Positions 25,340 to 33,264 of a DNA stretch of 43,021 nucleotides are shown here, piece by piece. The notes under the pieces are model-generated. The model saw only the letters and a program-made list of their open reading frames with translations, was not told the DNA's origin and ran no database searches. The position numbers and the translations under genes were made by a program. The stretch comes from Planctomycetota bacterium. Its GTDB lineage: Bacteria; Planctomycetota; B15-G4. The DNA is taken from contig JAJDEQ010000120.1 in NCBI GenBank assembly GCA_029259695.1, positions 1-43,021 of the forward strand. The letters are read 5' to 3'. The first letter of the stretch is position 1, and every line of letters starts with the position of its first letter.

Positions 25340-26146
25340 ATGGGACCTTCACGTCCGTACCTGCTGATCCTCGCGCTGCTCGTGACCGCGGCCTGTGCCG
25401 GCGGTCCCGTGCAGCTACCGCCTGAGCCGGACGACGGCAAGGACTACAAGATCCTCAAGGGTCGCCGGGTCTTCCACTCGGACGTGATTCATGGTGACGA
25501 GATCGGGCGGACCGGCCGGATCGGCGTCTTCGCCCGCGAAGGCGGATTGACGGAGTTCCAGGTCCCCATCTTGACCACCCTCGAGATCCCACAGGGCTCG
25601 CGCATCGACACGCAACGAGTCACCGAGGAACACATCGTTACCCTCGCCGACTTCGGATTGAACGCGTGGAACGAACTGCTCGGCCTCTCCGCTCCACCGC
25701 AGCGGGCCGACGGCACGAAGAACCGTTCCTATTGGGTCCCCGGCCCACCAGGCAGACACGGCGTCCTTCAGTTCGGGATCATGCAGTCGACGTGGAGCGA
25801 GCCGATCGGACTCGCGAGTCCGAACCCGCTTTGCCGCCTGCTGGTCTCGATCGATGAGAACGTCCACAAGAACCTGCGCTACCAACTGAGAGTGAGAGCT
25901 CGCGTCCATGTGGCACAACAAGCGGGGATCCCCAATCGATTCACCGTGTCCGGCGAGGCCTACATCGAGGTCCGGCGCCGGAGTCGTGCGGAGGACGAGA
26001 GCGATGCACGAGCCATCAAGAACGTCGACCGAGCTGCGCTGAGGGAATTCCTCGACGAACTCGACCTCACTCTCGGCGCGTCCTTCCGGCGCGGGTGGAA
26101 CAAGATCCCGCGCATTCGCGTCGAATACGACCCCAGCGGTGGTTAG
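25340..26146 (+). CDS. Lipoprotein of unknown function, coupled to a TIR protein
   Basis: The protein is 268 residues. A lipoprotein signal, LLILALLVTAAC with C19, follows the ATG directly. The mature part shows no domain I recognise. It is mixed alpha/beta with strands such as LTEFQVPILTTLEIPQGS and VSGEAYIEVRRRSR, and a charged C-terminal helix region (NVDRAALREFLDELDLTLG). Several 60-base lines inside the gene have only about 57% G+C by my count, below the surrounding genes, suggesting more recent arrival. Its last eight bases overlap the GTG start of the membrane TIR gene, so the two products are probably made in fixed ratio and may meet at the membrane, one lipid-anchored outside and the other spanning it. 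A sensor role is a guess from this arrangement. Confidence 0.82.
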   Translation: MGPSRPYLLILALLVTAACAGGPVQLPPEPDDGKDYKILKGRRVFHSDVIHGDEIGRTGRIGVFAREGGLTEFQVPILTTLEIPQGSRIDTQRVTEEHIVTLADFGLNAWNELLGLSAPPQRADGTKNRSYWVPGPPGRHGVLQFGIMQSTWSEPIGLASPNPLCRLLVSIDENVHKNLRYQLRVRARVHVAQQAGIPNRFTVSGEAYIEVRRRSRAEDESDARAIKNVDRAALREFLDELDLTLGASFRRGWNKIPRIRVEYDPSGG

Positions 26147-27053
26147 CCCGCCCCCCGGGAGCCGAACGCTGTGGTTCAGCTGGCTGGCGATGCTCGCGCT
26201 CGTGACGGCCATCGCCGTCGAGCATGCGAGCGACGAAGTCCTGCCATGGTCGACTGCCTGGCCCGCCTACGGCAGCCTGCTCGCAGCCCTCGCGCCCTCG
26301 TTCATCGCCTCGTGGTTTGCCATGCGATTCCTGCGGGCGGTGGAGTCCCGAAGGGTCTCAGCGCGGCTGGCCTTCTGGCGACCCCGGCTGCCACTCGGCA
26401 CGCTCGTGTTCCACGCGCTCTTCGTCGTCGCCTGCTTCGCCGTCCTGCTCGCCCCGGGCTTCTTGGCGGATTCCCAGGAGCCGGGCTTCGAGGCGAACTT
26501 CCAGGAGCCGGACGTCGAGGCGAACTTCCGGAAGGACGTGCTCGTGCTCATCCTCGCCGGCGGCAGCCTCAGCCTGCTGGCCTTCATCCCCGCCGGGTTC
26601 GTGCTGATTGCGACGGCCCAGGTCCACCCGCGGCGCGGCGTCGATGCGTTCATCAGTTACGCCACGCAGGATGTCAAGCACGCCCGCGAGGTGCAGCAAC
26701 TCCTGGAGCGCGAAGGCGCCTCGACGTTCATCGCGGCCCTTGACCTCGAGCCCGGCAAGAACTGGAGCGCCGAGCTGCGGACACAGCTCGTCTCGTGCGA
26801 CGAGCTCATCACGATCGTGACTCCCGAAGCCCTCACGAGCCGCTGGGTCCAGAACGAGGCGGCCGCGGCATGGGCCCTCGACAAGCGCAACACGCCGCTC
26901 CTCGTCGACGTGAGCCCCGAGGAACTCCCACCGTTCCTGAAGGAAAGGCAGTCGATCCCGATCGCGCCGAGAGCGGAACTCGAGGCGTTCGCTCGCGCGC
27001 TGGCAGCGCGGACGCGGAAGGGGTTGCTCAGACCCTCCGGCGACGAGGGCTGA
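26139..27053 (+). CDS. Membrane protein with a C-terminal cytoplasmic TIR domain
   Basis: The protein is 304 residues from the GTG at 26139, which overlaps the preceding gene by eight bases. Four hydrophobic segments lie at about residues 12-30, 45-66, 86-106 and 133-157. Between the third and fourth is a charged loop containing a doubled nine-residue unit, QEPGFEANF and QEPDVEANF. The TIR domain runs from about 169 (DAFISYATQDVKHAREV) to the end. It includes FIAALDLEPGKNWSAEL and SRWVQNEAAAAW, where E240 is at the place of the catalytic glutamate of NAD-consuming TIR enzymes. Bacterial TIR domains cleave NAD+ or make signalling nucleotides, often in phage defence, and membrane-TIR effectors are known (for example in Pycsar systems). 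No cyclase is encoded nearby, so the trigger would have to be the partner lipoprotein or something else. Confidence 0.87.
   Translation: MVSPPPGSRTLWFSWLAMLALVTAIAVEHASDEVLPWSTAWPAYGSLLAALAPSFIASWFAMRFLRAVESRRVSARLAFWRPRLPLGTLVFHALFVVACFAVLLAPGFLADSQEPGFEANFQEPDVEANFRKDVLVLILAGGSLSLLAFIPAGFVLIATAQVHPRRGVDAFISYATQDVKHAREVQQLLEREGASTFIAALDLEPGKNWSAELRTQLVSCDELITIVTPEALTSRWVQNEAAAAWALDKRNTPLLVDVSPEELPPFLKERQSIPIAPRAELEAFARALAARTRKGLLRPSGDEG
26475..26528 (+). repeat. 27-bp direct duplication in the TIR gene
   Basis: Two adjacent 27-base units, 26475-26501 and 26502-26528, differ at only a few bases and encode QEPGFEANF and QEPDVEANF. They lie in the loop between the third and fourth membrane segments and keep the reading frame. 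Confidence 0.92.
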
Positions 27054-27108
27054 GCGAGCGAGAGGTCGACGGACGGCGGCAGCCGAGGGTGACCGCGGCC
27101 CGCGACGG

Positions 27109-30100
27109 TCAACCCTCGAGGAACGAGGTCTGCGCGTCCTCCGTGAGACACGCACGCGCGCCCCACGCCGCCGCCTCGGCAGCACGACCCTGCTCGGCGT
27201 AGAGTTCGGCCAGGGCAGCCGCCGTGCGACGCAGCTCCCAGGCCTGCTCGCCCCACGCGCCGGCCGTCTCGGCGTGCGCTCGGTGCAGCTCGCCCAACGC
27301 TTCGGGCAGCAACCCGTCGAGCGCCAGGACGCGCGCCCGTTCGTAGCGCAGCTCCCAGAGCACTCCGAGGCCCGAGGCGCCGGCGTCCCGGGCCGTGTCG
27401 ATGGCCCCCTGCAGCACGTTGGCGGCCTCGGCGAGGCGGCCCGAGGCGCGGAACCAACGGGCGGTCGGCGCGGCCATGTCGACGCCGATGACCCCGTAGG
27501 CGTCGTGGAGTTCCTGCCCCAACTCGTCCAGGGCAGCCCACGCCTCGTCCAGCCGATCCGCGTTGGTGAGCGCATCGATTCGCGCCCGCCGTGCGGCCGA
27601 GACCAGTTCGTGAAGCGAACCGAACTGCGGCAACAGACTCTCCAAGGCGCCGTCGAGCAATGGCAGGGCCTGTTCCCCGTGACCCTCCCGCACCCAGGCC
27701 TCGGCCAGCCAGACGACACCGCGCAGGCACTGCGGCTGATCGCCGGCCCCGCTGGCGTGCAGCTGCTCGATGGTCTCGACCAGCAGCGGCACGCCCAGCT
27801 CGGCGCGCCCCGAGATCAGGTATCCCCGCGCGCGATTCATGCGCACGGCCAGCAGTTGCGGGTGATCCGTGGGCAGGCGCTCGCGGTAGATCGCCTCGGC
27901 CTGCAACAGGTGCTGCTCCCGCGCACCCATGCGCCGCTCGATCGCGTCGATGTTGGCCAGGGCGGAGAGCACATGGGCGACTTCGATGTGACGGGGCCCG
28001 AGGTGTTCGCGCATGGCGGCCAGCGTCTGTTCCAGTTCGGCGCGGGCGCCACCGTGATCGGCGCGGCGCATGCGGATCGTTCCGCGCAGGCGCCGGGCGC
28101 TGAGCAGGTCGTCGACCAGCGCGGGGACTCCGGCGGCGACGTCGATGATCGCGTCGAGCGTCGCCTGGGCCTCGTCCAGTCGATCGAGCTGGTAGAACAG
28201 CCCGGCCTGTTGCCGGCGAGCCTGCAACGTGCGCACGTCCCCTGGCCCCACCTGCCGGGAGAGCCCGTCGACGGCGGCCTCGAACTCCTCCAAGGCCTCG
28301 CCGTGGCGACCGGACCGGGCGTGCGCGGTGGCGAGTTCCGCCAGGCGCTCCCAAGCCTCGGGATGATCGGGCCCCAGGGTGCGACACAGACCCGCGTGGA
28401 CCGCTTCCATGGCAGCCACACCGGCGTCGAGATGGCCCAGCGTGGACTCCAGCTGGGCCAGGTCGCCGCGGGCATTCAGCGTCTCGATGTGATCCGCACC
28501 CCACACTGCCCGGCGCGCCGCAACGACCTCGGTGAAAGCCGACCGCGCCTCGTCGTAGCGGCCCGCGCTGTAGTGCACGCGGGCCAGCTCGTAGCGCGCC
28601 TCCATGCGCAGGACGTCGCGCCGCGCGGGCGCGCTCTCCGCGCCCGTGCCGCCCTCGCCCACGCTGCCCGCACTCTCGCCCGGGCCGCCCTCGCCACCCT
28701 CGACCGCGCCCGCCTCGACTCGGCCGGCCGGCTCCCTCTGGACCGCATTCCCTGCGCCGCTCGCCGCCGGCGTGGCGGTCGCGACCAGGGCGGAGAGCAC
28801 GGCACTCGCCTCGTCCAGGGCACCCAGGTCGCGCAGGGTGACGCCCAGCCGGATCCGTGCGTCCCACGTGGGCGCGGCATCCGCCCCGTGCACACGCTGC
28901 GAACGCTCCACCAGGTCGGCCAGCAGCGCGCGCGCCGCCTCGTGCTCGAACGCCGCGCGCAACGACTCGCCGAGATGGCGCTGGGCGCCGAGGGTCTCCG
29001 GCGCGTCGGGTCCCCGCAACGCACGCCAGGTCTCGAACGCCCGGCGCAGGTGATCGCGGCCGTCGGCGTAGCGCCCGAGCCCCATGTAGGCACGACCCAG
29101 CGTCTCGTCGACGCGCGCGCGCACCGGTGCGGTGAGCTGCCAGTCGGCGGCCCGTGCCGCGGCGTCGTCCAGCACGGCGGTCATGCGCACGTCCCAGCCC
29201 CCGAGCCGGGGATGGACGGCGATGATCATGCCGGTGACGAAGTCCACCAGTGACTCGGCGTCGGCCAGGGCCAGCTGCATGGACGCCCGGGCCTGCTCGG
29301 CCGCTTCCCGAGCCGCCACCGAGACGGCCTGCTCCGCCTGCAATTGCCGGCGCGCCTCCTGTTCGGCCTGCAAGGCGCGGCGCTCGCGTTCGAGCAACTG
29401 GAGATTGGTGAGGTTGCGATCGTGCGCCAGGGCCAGGCCCCAGGCCATGGCGGCCAGCCCGCCCAGCAACAGCACCAGACCGGCCGACACGCCCGCGACC
29501 AGCGCGCGGTTCTTGCGTGCGAAGCGGCGCAGTTGGTCGGCGCTGCTCGCCGGTCGGGCCAGGATCGGCTCGTCGGCCAGATGGCGGCGGATGTCGGACG
29601 CGAACTCGGCAGCGGACGGGTAACGACGCTCGGGGTCCTTGGCCAGCGCCATGGCCAGGATCGTCTCCAGGTCCCCGCGCAGCTCGGGCACCACGGCGCC
29701 GGCGGCCGGGCCGTCGTCCTCGGTGATCACGCGCAGGGCTTCGGGCAGCGGCAGCTCGCTCAAGTCGTAGGGCGTGCGTCCCACCAGCAGCTCGTAGCCC
29801 AGCATGCCCAGGGCGTAGACGTCGCTGCGCGTGTCGATGCGCGCCGCGTCCCCCGCGGCCTGCTCGGGACTCATGTACTGCAGCGTGCCCACCAAGGTGC
29901 CGGCCGTCGTGGCATTCGCGCCGGCCACCGTCGCCTCGCTCTGCGCCAGGCGCGCCACGCCGAAGTCGAGGATGCGCGGCCGCAACGTCCCGTCCACGAC
30001 CACGTTGTCCGGCTTGAGATCGCGGTGGATCACACCACGGCTGTGGGCGTGGGCCACGCCCTCGCCGATGCACGCCAGCAGCTCCAGCCGCTGCGTCAGG

Positions 30101-30801
30101 GAGAGACCCTGGCGACGCATGGCCAGGGACAACGGCGCCCCCTCCACGAACTCCATCGCCAGGTAGGGGCGCGAGCCGCCCGACTCGCCCGGCGCGCCGG
30201 CGGTCGCGCCCAAGTCGGTCGTCCCGGCCTCGTAGATCGACGCGACGTACGGGTGGTCGAGGCGACCGAGGGCATCGACCTCCAGCTGGAAACGGCGCAG
30301 CGCAGCCTCGGAGCCGGCCCCGGCGCGCAGGACCTTGAGCGCGACCGTGCGGCGCGGATTCTCCTGCAGCGCTTCGTACACCGTCCCCATGCTGCCGCGC
30401 CCCAGGGCGCGCACCACCTGGTAGGGACCGATGCGATCGGGGACGGGATCCGACTCCCGGCCTGCGGTGGACGCGGCCAGGCGCGCGGCGTCCAGCACCG
30501 GCGTGTCGAGCGGCCCCCCGGCGCGATCGGCGAAGGCGAGTAGCTGGCGCACTTCGTCGATCACGCCCGCGTCGATCAGGCCTGAGTCGGTCAGGCCTGG
30601 GTCGACCACATCTGAGTCGATCAGGCCTGGGTCGGCGCCACGTGGCAGCGGTCCGTCGTCCGCGGCGCCGGCCTCGTCGGGAGCCGCCGGCGAGCCGTGA
30701 TGGGCCTGAGCACTCGTGGCCAGCCAGGCGTCCCGCTCCGCGGCGGGTCTGGCCCGGGCCGCGTCGAACAGCTCCCGCACGAGCAGCGCGCGACGCGTCA
30801 C
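27109..30801 (-). CDS. Membrane Ser/Thr protein kinase (PknB-like) with long TPR-type C-terminal region
   Basis: The protein is 1230 residues from the GTG at 30801, which overlaps the sigma factor stop (GTGA). Residues 56-80 hold five tandem five-residue units. The kinase domain starts near 125 (IGPYQVVRALGRGSMGTVYEA). It contains the VALKVL lysine, GVIHRDLKPDNVVV (about 252-265), ILDFGVARL and GTLQYMSPEQA, so all catalytic elements are intact. One hydrophobic helix at about 430-452 (LVAGVSAGLVLLLGGLAAMAW) anchors it in the membrane. About 750 residues of TPR-like helices lie beyond it, presumably outside the cytoplasm. Coupled ECF sigma and kinase genes are a known Planctomycetota arrangement, implying that the kinase controls the sigma factor. 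A Glu/Gly/Ala-rich low-complexity stretch near 700 is encoded at about 28620-28790. Confidence 0.92.
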   Translation of the reverse strand: MTRRALLVRELFDAARARPAAERDAWLATSAQAHHGSPAAPDEAGAADDGPLPRGADPGLIDSDVVDPGLTDSGLIDAGVIDEVRQLLAFADRAGGPLDTPVLDAARLAASTAGRESDPVPDRIGPYQVVRALGRGSMGTVYEALQENPRRTVALKVLRAGAGSEAALRRFQLEVDALGRLDHPYVASIYEAGTTDLGATAGAPGESGGSRPYLAMEFVEGAPLSLAMRRQGLSLTQRLELLACIGEGVAHAHSRGVIHRDLKPDNVVVDGTLRPRILDFGVARLAQSEATVAGANATTAGTLVGTLQYMSPEQAAGDAARIDTRSDVYALGMLGYELLVGRTPYDLSELPLPEALRVITEDDGPAAGAVVPELRGDLETILAMALAKDPERRYPSAAEFASDIRRHLADEPILARPASSADQLRRFARKNRALVAGVSAGLVLLLGGLAAMAWGLALAHDRNLTNLQLLERERRALQAEQEARRQLQAEQAVSVAAREAAEQARASMQLALADAESLVDFVTGMIIAVHPRLGGWDVRMTAVLDDAAARAADWQLTAPVRARVDETLGRAYMGLGRYADGRDHLRRAFETWRALRGPDAPETLGAQRHLGESLRAAFEHEAARALLADLVERSQRVHGADAAPTWDARIRLGVTLRDLGALDEASAVLSALVATATPAASGAGNAVQREPAGRVEAGAVEGGEGGPGESAGSVGEGGTGAESAPARRDVLRMEARYELARVHYSAGRYDEARSAFTEVVAARRAVWGADHIETLNARGDLAQLESTLGHLDAGVAAMEAVHAGLCRTLGPDHPEAWERLAELATAHARSGRHGEALEEFEAAVDGLSRQVGPGDVRTLQARRQQAGLFYQLDRLDEAQATLDAIIDVAAGVPALVDDLLSARRLRGTIRMRRADHGGARAELEQTLAAMREHLGPRHIEVAHVLSALANIDAIERRMGAREQHLLQAEAIYRERLPTDHPQLLAVRMNRARGYLISGRAELGVPLLVETIEQLHASGAGDQPQCLRGVVWLAEAWVREGHGEQALPLLDGALESLLPQFGSLHELVSAARRARIDALTNADRLDEAWAALDELGQELHDAYGVIGVDMAAPTARWFRASGRLAEAANVLQGAIDTARDAGASGLGVLWELRYERARVLALDGLLPEALGELHRAHAETAGAWGEQAWELRRTAAALAELYAEQGRAAEAAAWGARACLTEDAQTSFLEG
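30560..30634 (-). repeat. 15-bp in-frame tandem repeat in the kinase N-terminus
   Basis: Five 15-base units lie at 30560-30574, 30575-30589, 30590-30604, 30605-30619 and 30620-30634; the + strand form is atcaggcctgagtcg. They encode DPGLI, DSDVV, DPGLT, DSGLI and DAGVI between the kinase N-terminal helix and the kinase domain. Confidence 0.9.
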
Positions 30802-31400
30802 GGCGCGCCTCCGTCACCGGCGGGTCCCGGCGCCGAGGCCTCGCTCGACGGCGCCCCGTTCGACGCCGCGTCCGGCGCGAGTTCGCGCATGAGCCACGCG
30901 CGGGCGAAGTGCCAGTCGCCGTCGACGGTGCGCTTCGACACGTCCAGCACGGCGGCGGCCTGGGCGATGGACAAGCCGCCGAAGAAGCGCAGCTCCACCG
31001 CCCGCGCGGCCCGCGGATGATCGTCGGCCAGTCGCAGCAGGGCGTCCTCCAGGGCCAGCACGTCGAGACCATTGTCGGCCGCTTCGGTCGTGGCCTGGCT
31101 CAGGGTGACGCGCGTCCAGGCACCGCCGCGCTTGGCGGCCGAACGGCGGCGCGCGTGATCCACCAGCACTTCGCGCAGAGCGCGCGCCGCCACGGCCTGG
31201 AAGTGGGTCTCGTCGTTGTAGTGCGCAGGCTTGCCCGTGTGCAGTCGCAGCCAGGCTTCGTGCACGAGCGCCGTGGGCTGCAGCGTGTGCCCGTCCCGCT
31301 CACCGCGCAGCGCGTGCGCGGCGAGTTGGTGCAGGCACTCGTACACGAGCGGCCACCAGGCGTCGCGTGCCGGAGTGCTGTCGCTGCGGCGTTCGGACAT
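30798..31400 (-). CDS. ECF-type RNA polymerase sigma factor (TIGR02999-like)
   Basis: The protein is 200 residues from the ATG at 31400; a GTG a few codons upstream, next to GGGGAGG, is an alternative start. Region 2 is recognisable (WWPLVYECLHQLAAHAL, then PTALVHEAWLRLHTG and HFQAVAARALREVLVDHARRR). Region 4 has a helix-turn-helix (LRFFGGLSIAQAAAVLDVSKRTVDGD cut to its core LSIAQAAAVLDVSKRTV). The pattern matches the sigma group often found with Ser/Thr kinases in Planctomycetota and Acidobacteria. There is no anti-sigma factor gene; the coupled kinase is the likely regulator. The C-terminal 20 residues are Ala/Ser/Pro-rich and variable-looking. Confidence 0.9.
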   Translation of the reverse strand: MSERRSDSTPARDAWWPLVYECLHQLAAHALRGERDGHTLQPTALVHEAWLRLHTGKPAHYNDETHFQAVAARALREVLVDHARRRSAAKRGGAWTRVTLSQATTEAADNGLDVLALEDALLRLADDHPRAARAVELRFFGGLSIAQAAAVLDVSKRTVDGDWHFARAWLMRELAPDAASNGAPSSEASAPGPAGDGGAP

Positions 31401-31500
31401 CGGAGCGGACTTCACGACCTCCCCGATCGCCCGCGCTCCAGCGTAGGTCCGCTCCCGACGATCGACAAGCCGCGCGCACTCCCCGCGCCGACCACGACGA

Positions 31501-33087
31501 TCAGGGAACGACGGTGCGGATCGCGTTGGAACCTGCCTTGCCGGACACGGCGCCGGCGTCGTCGAACCACCACTGGGTCGTGAAGGTCGTGGCCGAGGGC
31601 ACGCCCGCCGGCCAGTTCCCGGCCAGGGCCGAACGTCCCGTGCCATCGACCGGGACACCGAACACGAAGTCGGCATCCGGGACGAGCACGCCGCCCTTGA
31701 AGGCTGCGTTGATCTCGCTGAGCCCGACCACGGCGAACGCCGTGCCGCCCGGCACCGCGCCCAACAGCTCGTACAACACGGGCGTCCCCGGCGTGAGCTG
31801 TCCCTCGGCGAGCTGGATCGGCAGTCCGTCGGTGCCCTCCAGCGCGGTGCCCAGGTCGGTGAACGGAGAGCCGGCCGGATAGCTGCGGTTGATCAGCAAC
31901 CCCACGCTGTCGGGACCGAACAGGATGCCGATGTCGATCGCGACGGCGATGTCGAGATCCCCGTCTCCGTCTACGTCACCCAGGTCGAGACCGAGCGGGC
32001 GCCACACCTCGAGGCTGTTCACCAGCGTGAAGCTGCCGTCCCCCGCTCCGCGCAGGATCAGGATCGACCCGTCGCTTGCCACCTGGGTGTCAGTCTGGGA
32101 CAGGGCCACGTCCAGTTCGCCGTCGCCGTCGAGATCACCGACCTCCATGAGCTGGGTCGAAGCGGGCAGCGACGTGACCGTGGGCGGGTCGAACGTGCCG
32201 TCACCGTTGCCCGCGAAGAAGGACAGCCCGCCACCACCGTGGGCCACGAGCAGGTCGAGCTCACCGCCCCCGTCCACGTCCACCAGTTCGATGTCGTACG
32301 GCGTGGCCCCGCCCGCCATGGCCAGCTCGGTGGGTGGCCCCCACGACGTGGCGGACGTAGCCAGGTACAGCGACACGGTGAAGCCCGAGATGGACTGAGA
32401 GACCAGCACGTCCAGCAGGCCGTCAGCGTTCACGTCACCCACGGCGAGGGAGTGCGGGCCGCCGTTCATCGGCTGCCCGGGGAACTGCGTGAAGCCGCCC
32501 AGCCCGTCCGCGACAAGCGCCACGAAGCCGACGTTGGGATCGAAGGGCCCCGTGAGCCCCAGCAGGATCACGTCCAGGTGATCATCGTCGCCCAGCAGGT
32601 CGACCACCTTGGCCACGCCGCCGCTGGTCGCGGGACTCGTGCCGTGCGCCGCGGCCGGGCCGAAGACGAGACCTCCACTGCCCGCGAGCACGATCGCGTT
32701 GCCCGGCTGCTCGCCGTTGGGGATGACCCACTCCAGGTCACCGTCCCCATCGAGATCGACGACTTCGCCACGGCCCACGCTCTGGGTGCCGAGCGATGCC
32801 CCCTGCACGGGCGCGCCGAAGGTGCCGTCCCCGTTCCCGGACAGCACGTCGTAGGGCAGGTTCGTCGGGAAGAAGGACGACTGGCTCGGCGTGATGAGCA
32901 GGTCGAGCGCGAGATCGCCGTCGAGGTCGGCTAGCTCCGCGTCGATCGCGCCGTCCGGCAGGGCGATCTCGACCAGCGGCTCGAAGGGGATCTGGGCCTG
33001 GAGCGTGGACACGCACAGGACCCACGAGGCCAGGGCCAGGGCGGCGCGAGAGCTGAGCAGGCGGCAGCGGGGCGATCGATCGGTCAT
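31501..33087 (-). CDS. Secreted FG-GAP/VCBS repeat protein
   Basis: The protein is 528 residues. I chose the ATG at 33087 because GAGAGAGAA lies upstream and a signal peptide follows (LLSSRAALALASWVLCV, then STLQAQ). At least six calcium-binding repeats are visible (DLDGDGDLEWVI, DVNADGLLDVLV, DVDGGGELDLLV, DLDGDGELDVAL, DVDGDGDLDIAV), forming a beta-propeller. The last 120 residues are a separate beta-rich domain (GTAFAVVGLSEINAAFKGG, then LAGNWPAGVPSATTFTTQWW). From memory this domain recurs at the ends of secreted planctomycete proteins, possibly as a sorting or anchoring module; I cannot name its family. Unlike the other two propeller proteins here it lacks the ASPIC/UnbV end. Confidence 0.87.
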   Translation of the reverse strand: MTDRSPRCRLLSSRAALALASWVLCVSTLQAQIPFEPLVEIALPDGAIDAELADLDGDLALDLLITPSQSSFFPTNLPYDVLSGNGDGTFGAPVQGASLGTQSVGRGEVVDLDGDGDLEWVIPNGEQPGNAIVLAGSGGLVFGPAAAHGTSPATSGGVAKVVDLLGDDDHLDVILLGLTGPFDPNVGFVALVADGLGGFTQFPGQPMNGGPHSLAVGDVNADGLLDVLVSQSISGFTVSLYLATSATSWGPPTELAMAGGATPYDIELVDVDGGGELDLLVAHGGGGLSFFAGNGDGTFDPPTVTSLPASTQLMEVGDLDGDGELDVALSQTDTQVASDGSILILRGAGDGSFTLVNSLEVWRPLGLDLGDVDGDGDLDIAVAIDIGILFGPDSVGLLINRSYPAGSPFTDLGTALEGTDGLPIQLAEGQLTPGTPVLYELLGAVPGGTAFAVVGLSEINAAFKGGVLVPDADFVFGVPVDGTGRSALAGNWPAGVPSATTFTTQWWFDDAGAVSGKAGSNAIRTVVP

Positions 33088-33264
33088 GGCGGGTTTCTCT
33101 CTCGACGAAGCTCGAAGGGTCGGGCCGGTGGGCGGCTCACGCCATCCCGGCCCGGGACGACAAGCGCATTCCAGCCGCAGCGCGCGCAACGGTCGCCGCG
33201 TTTTTCCGGGCGGAACGAGCTGTGCCCAGGCAGCCCGCACGGATCAGGGCCTGTGCGCGGGGAC

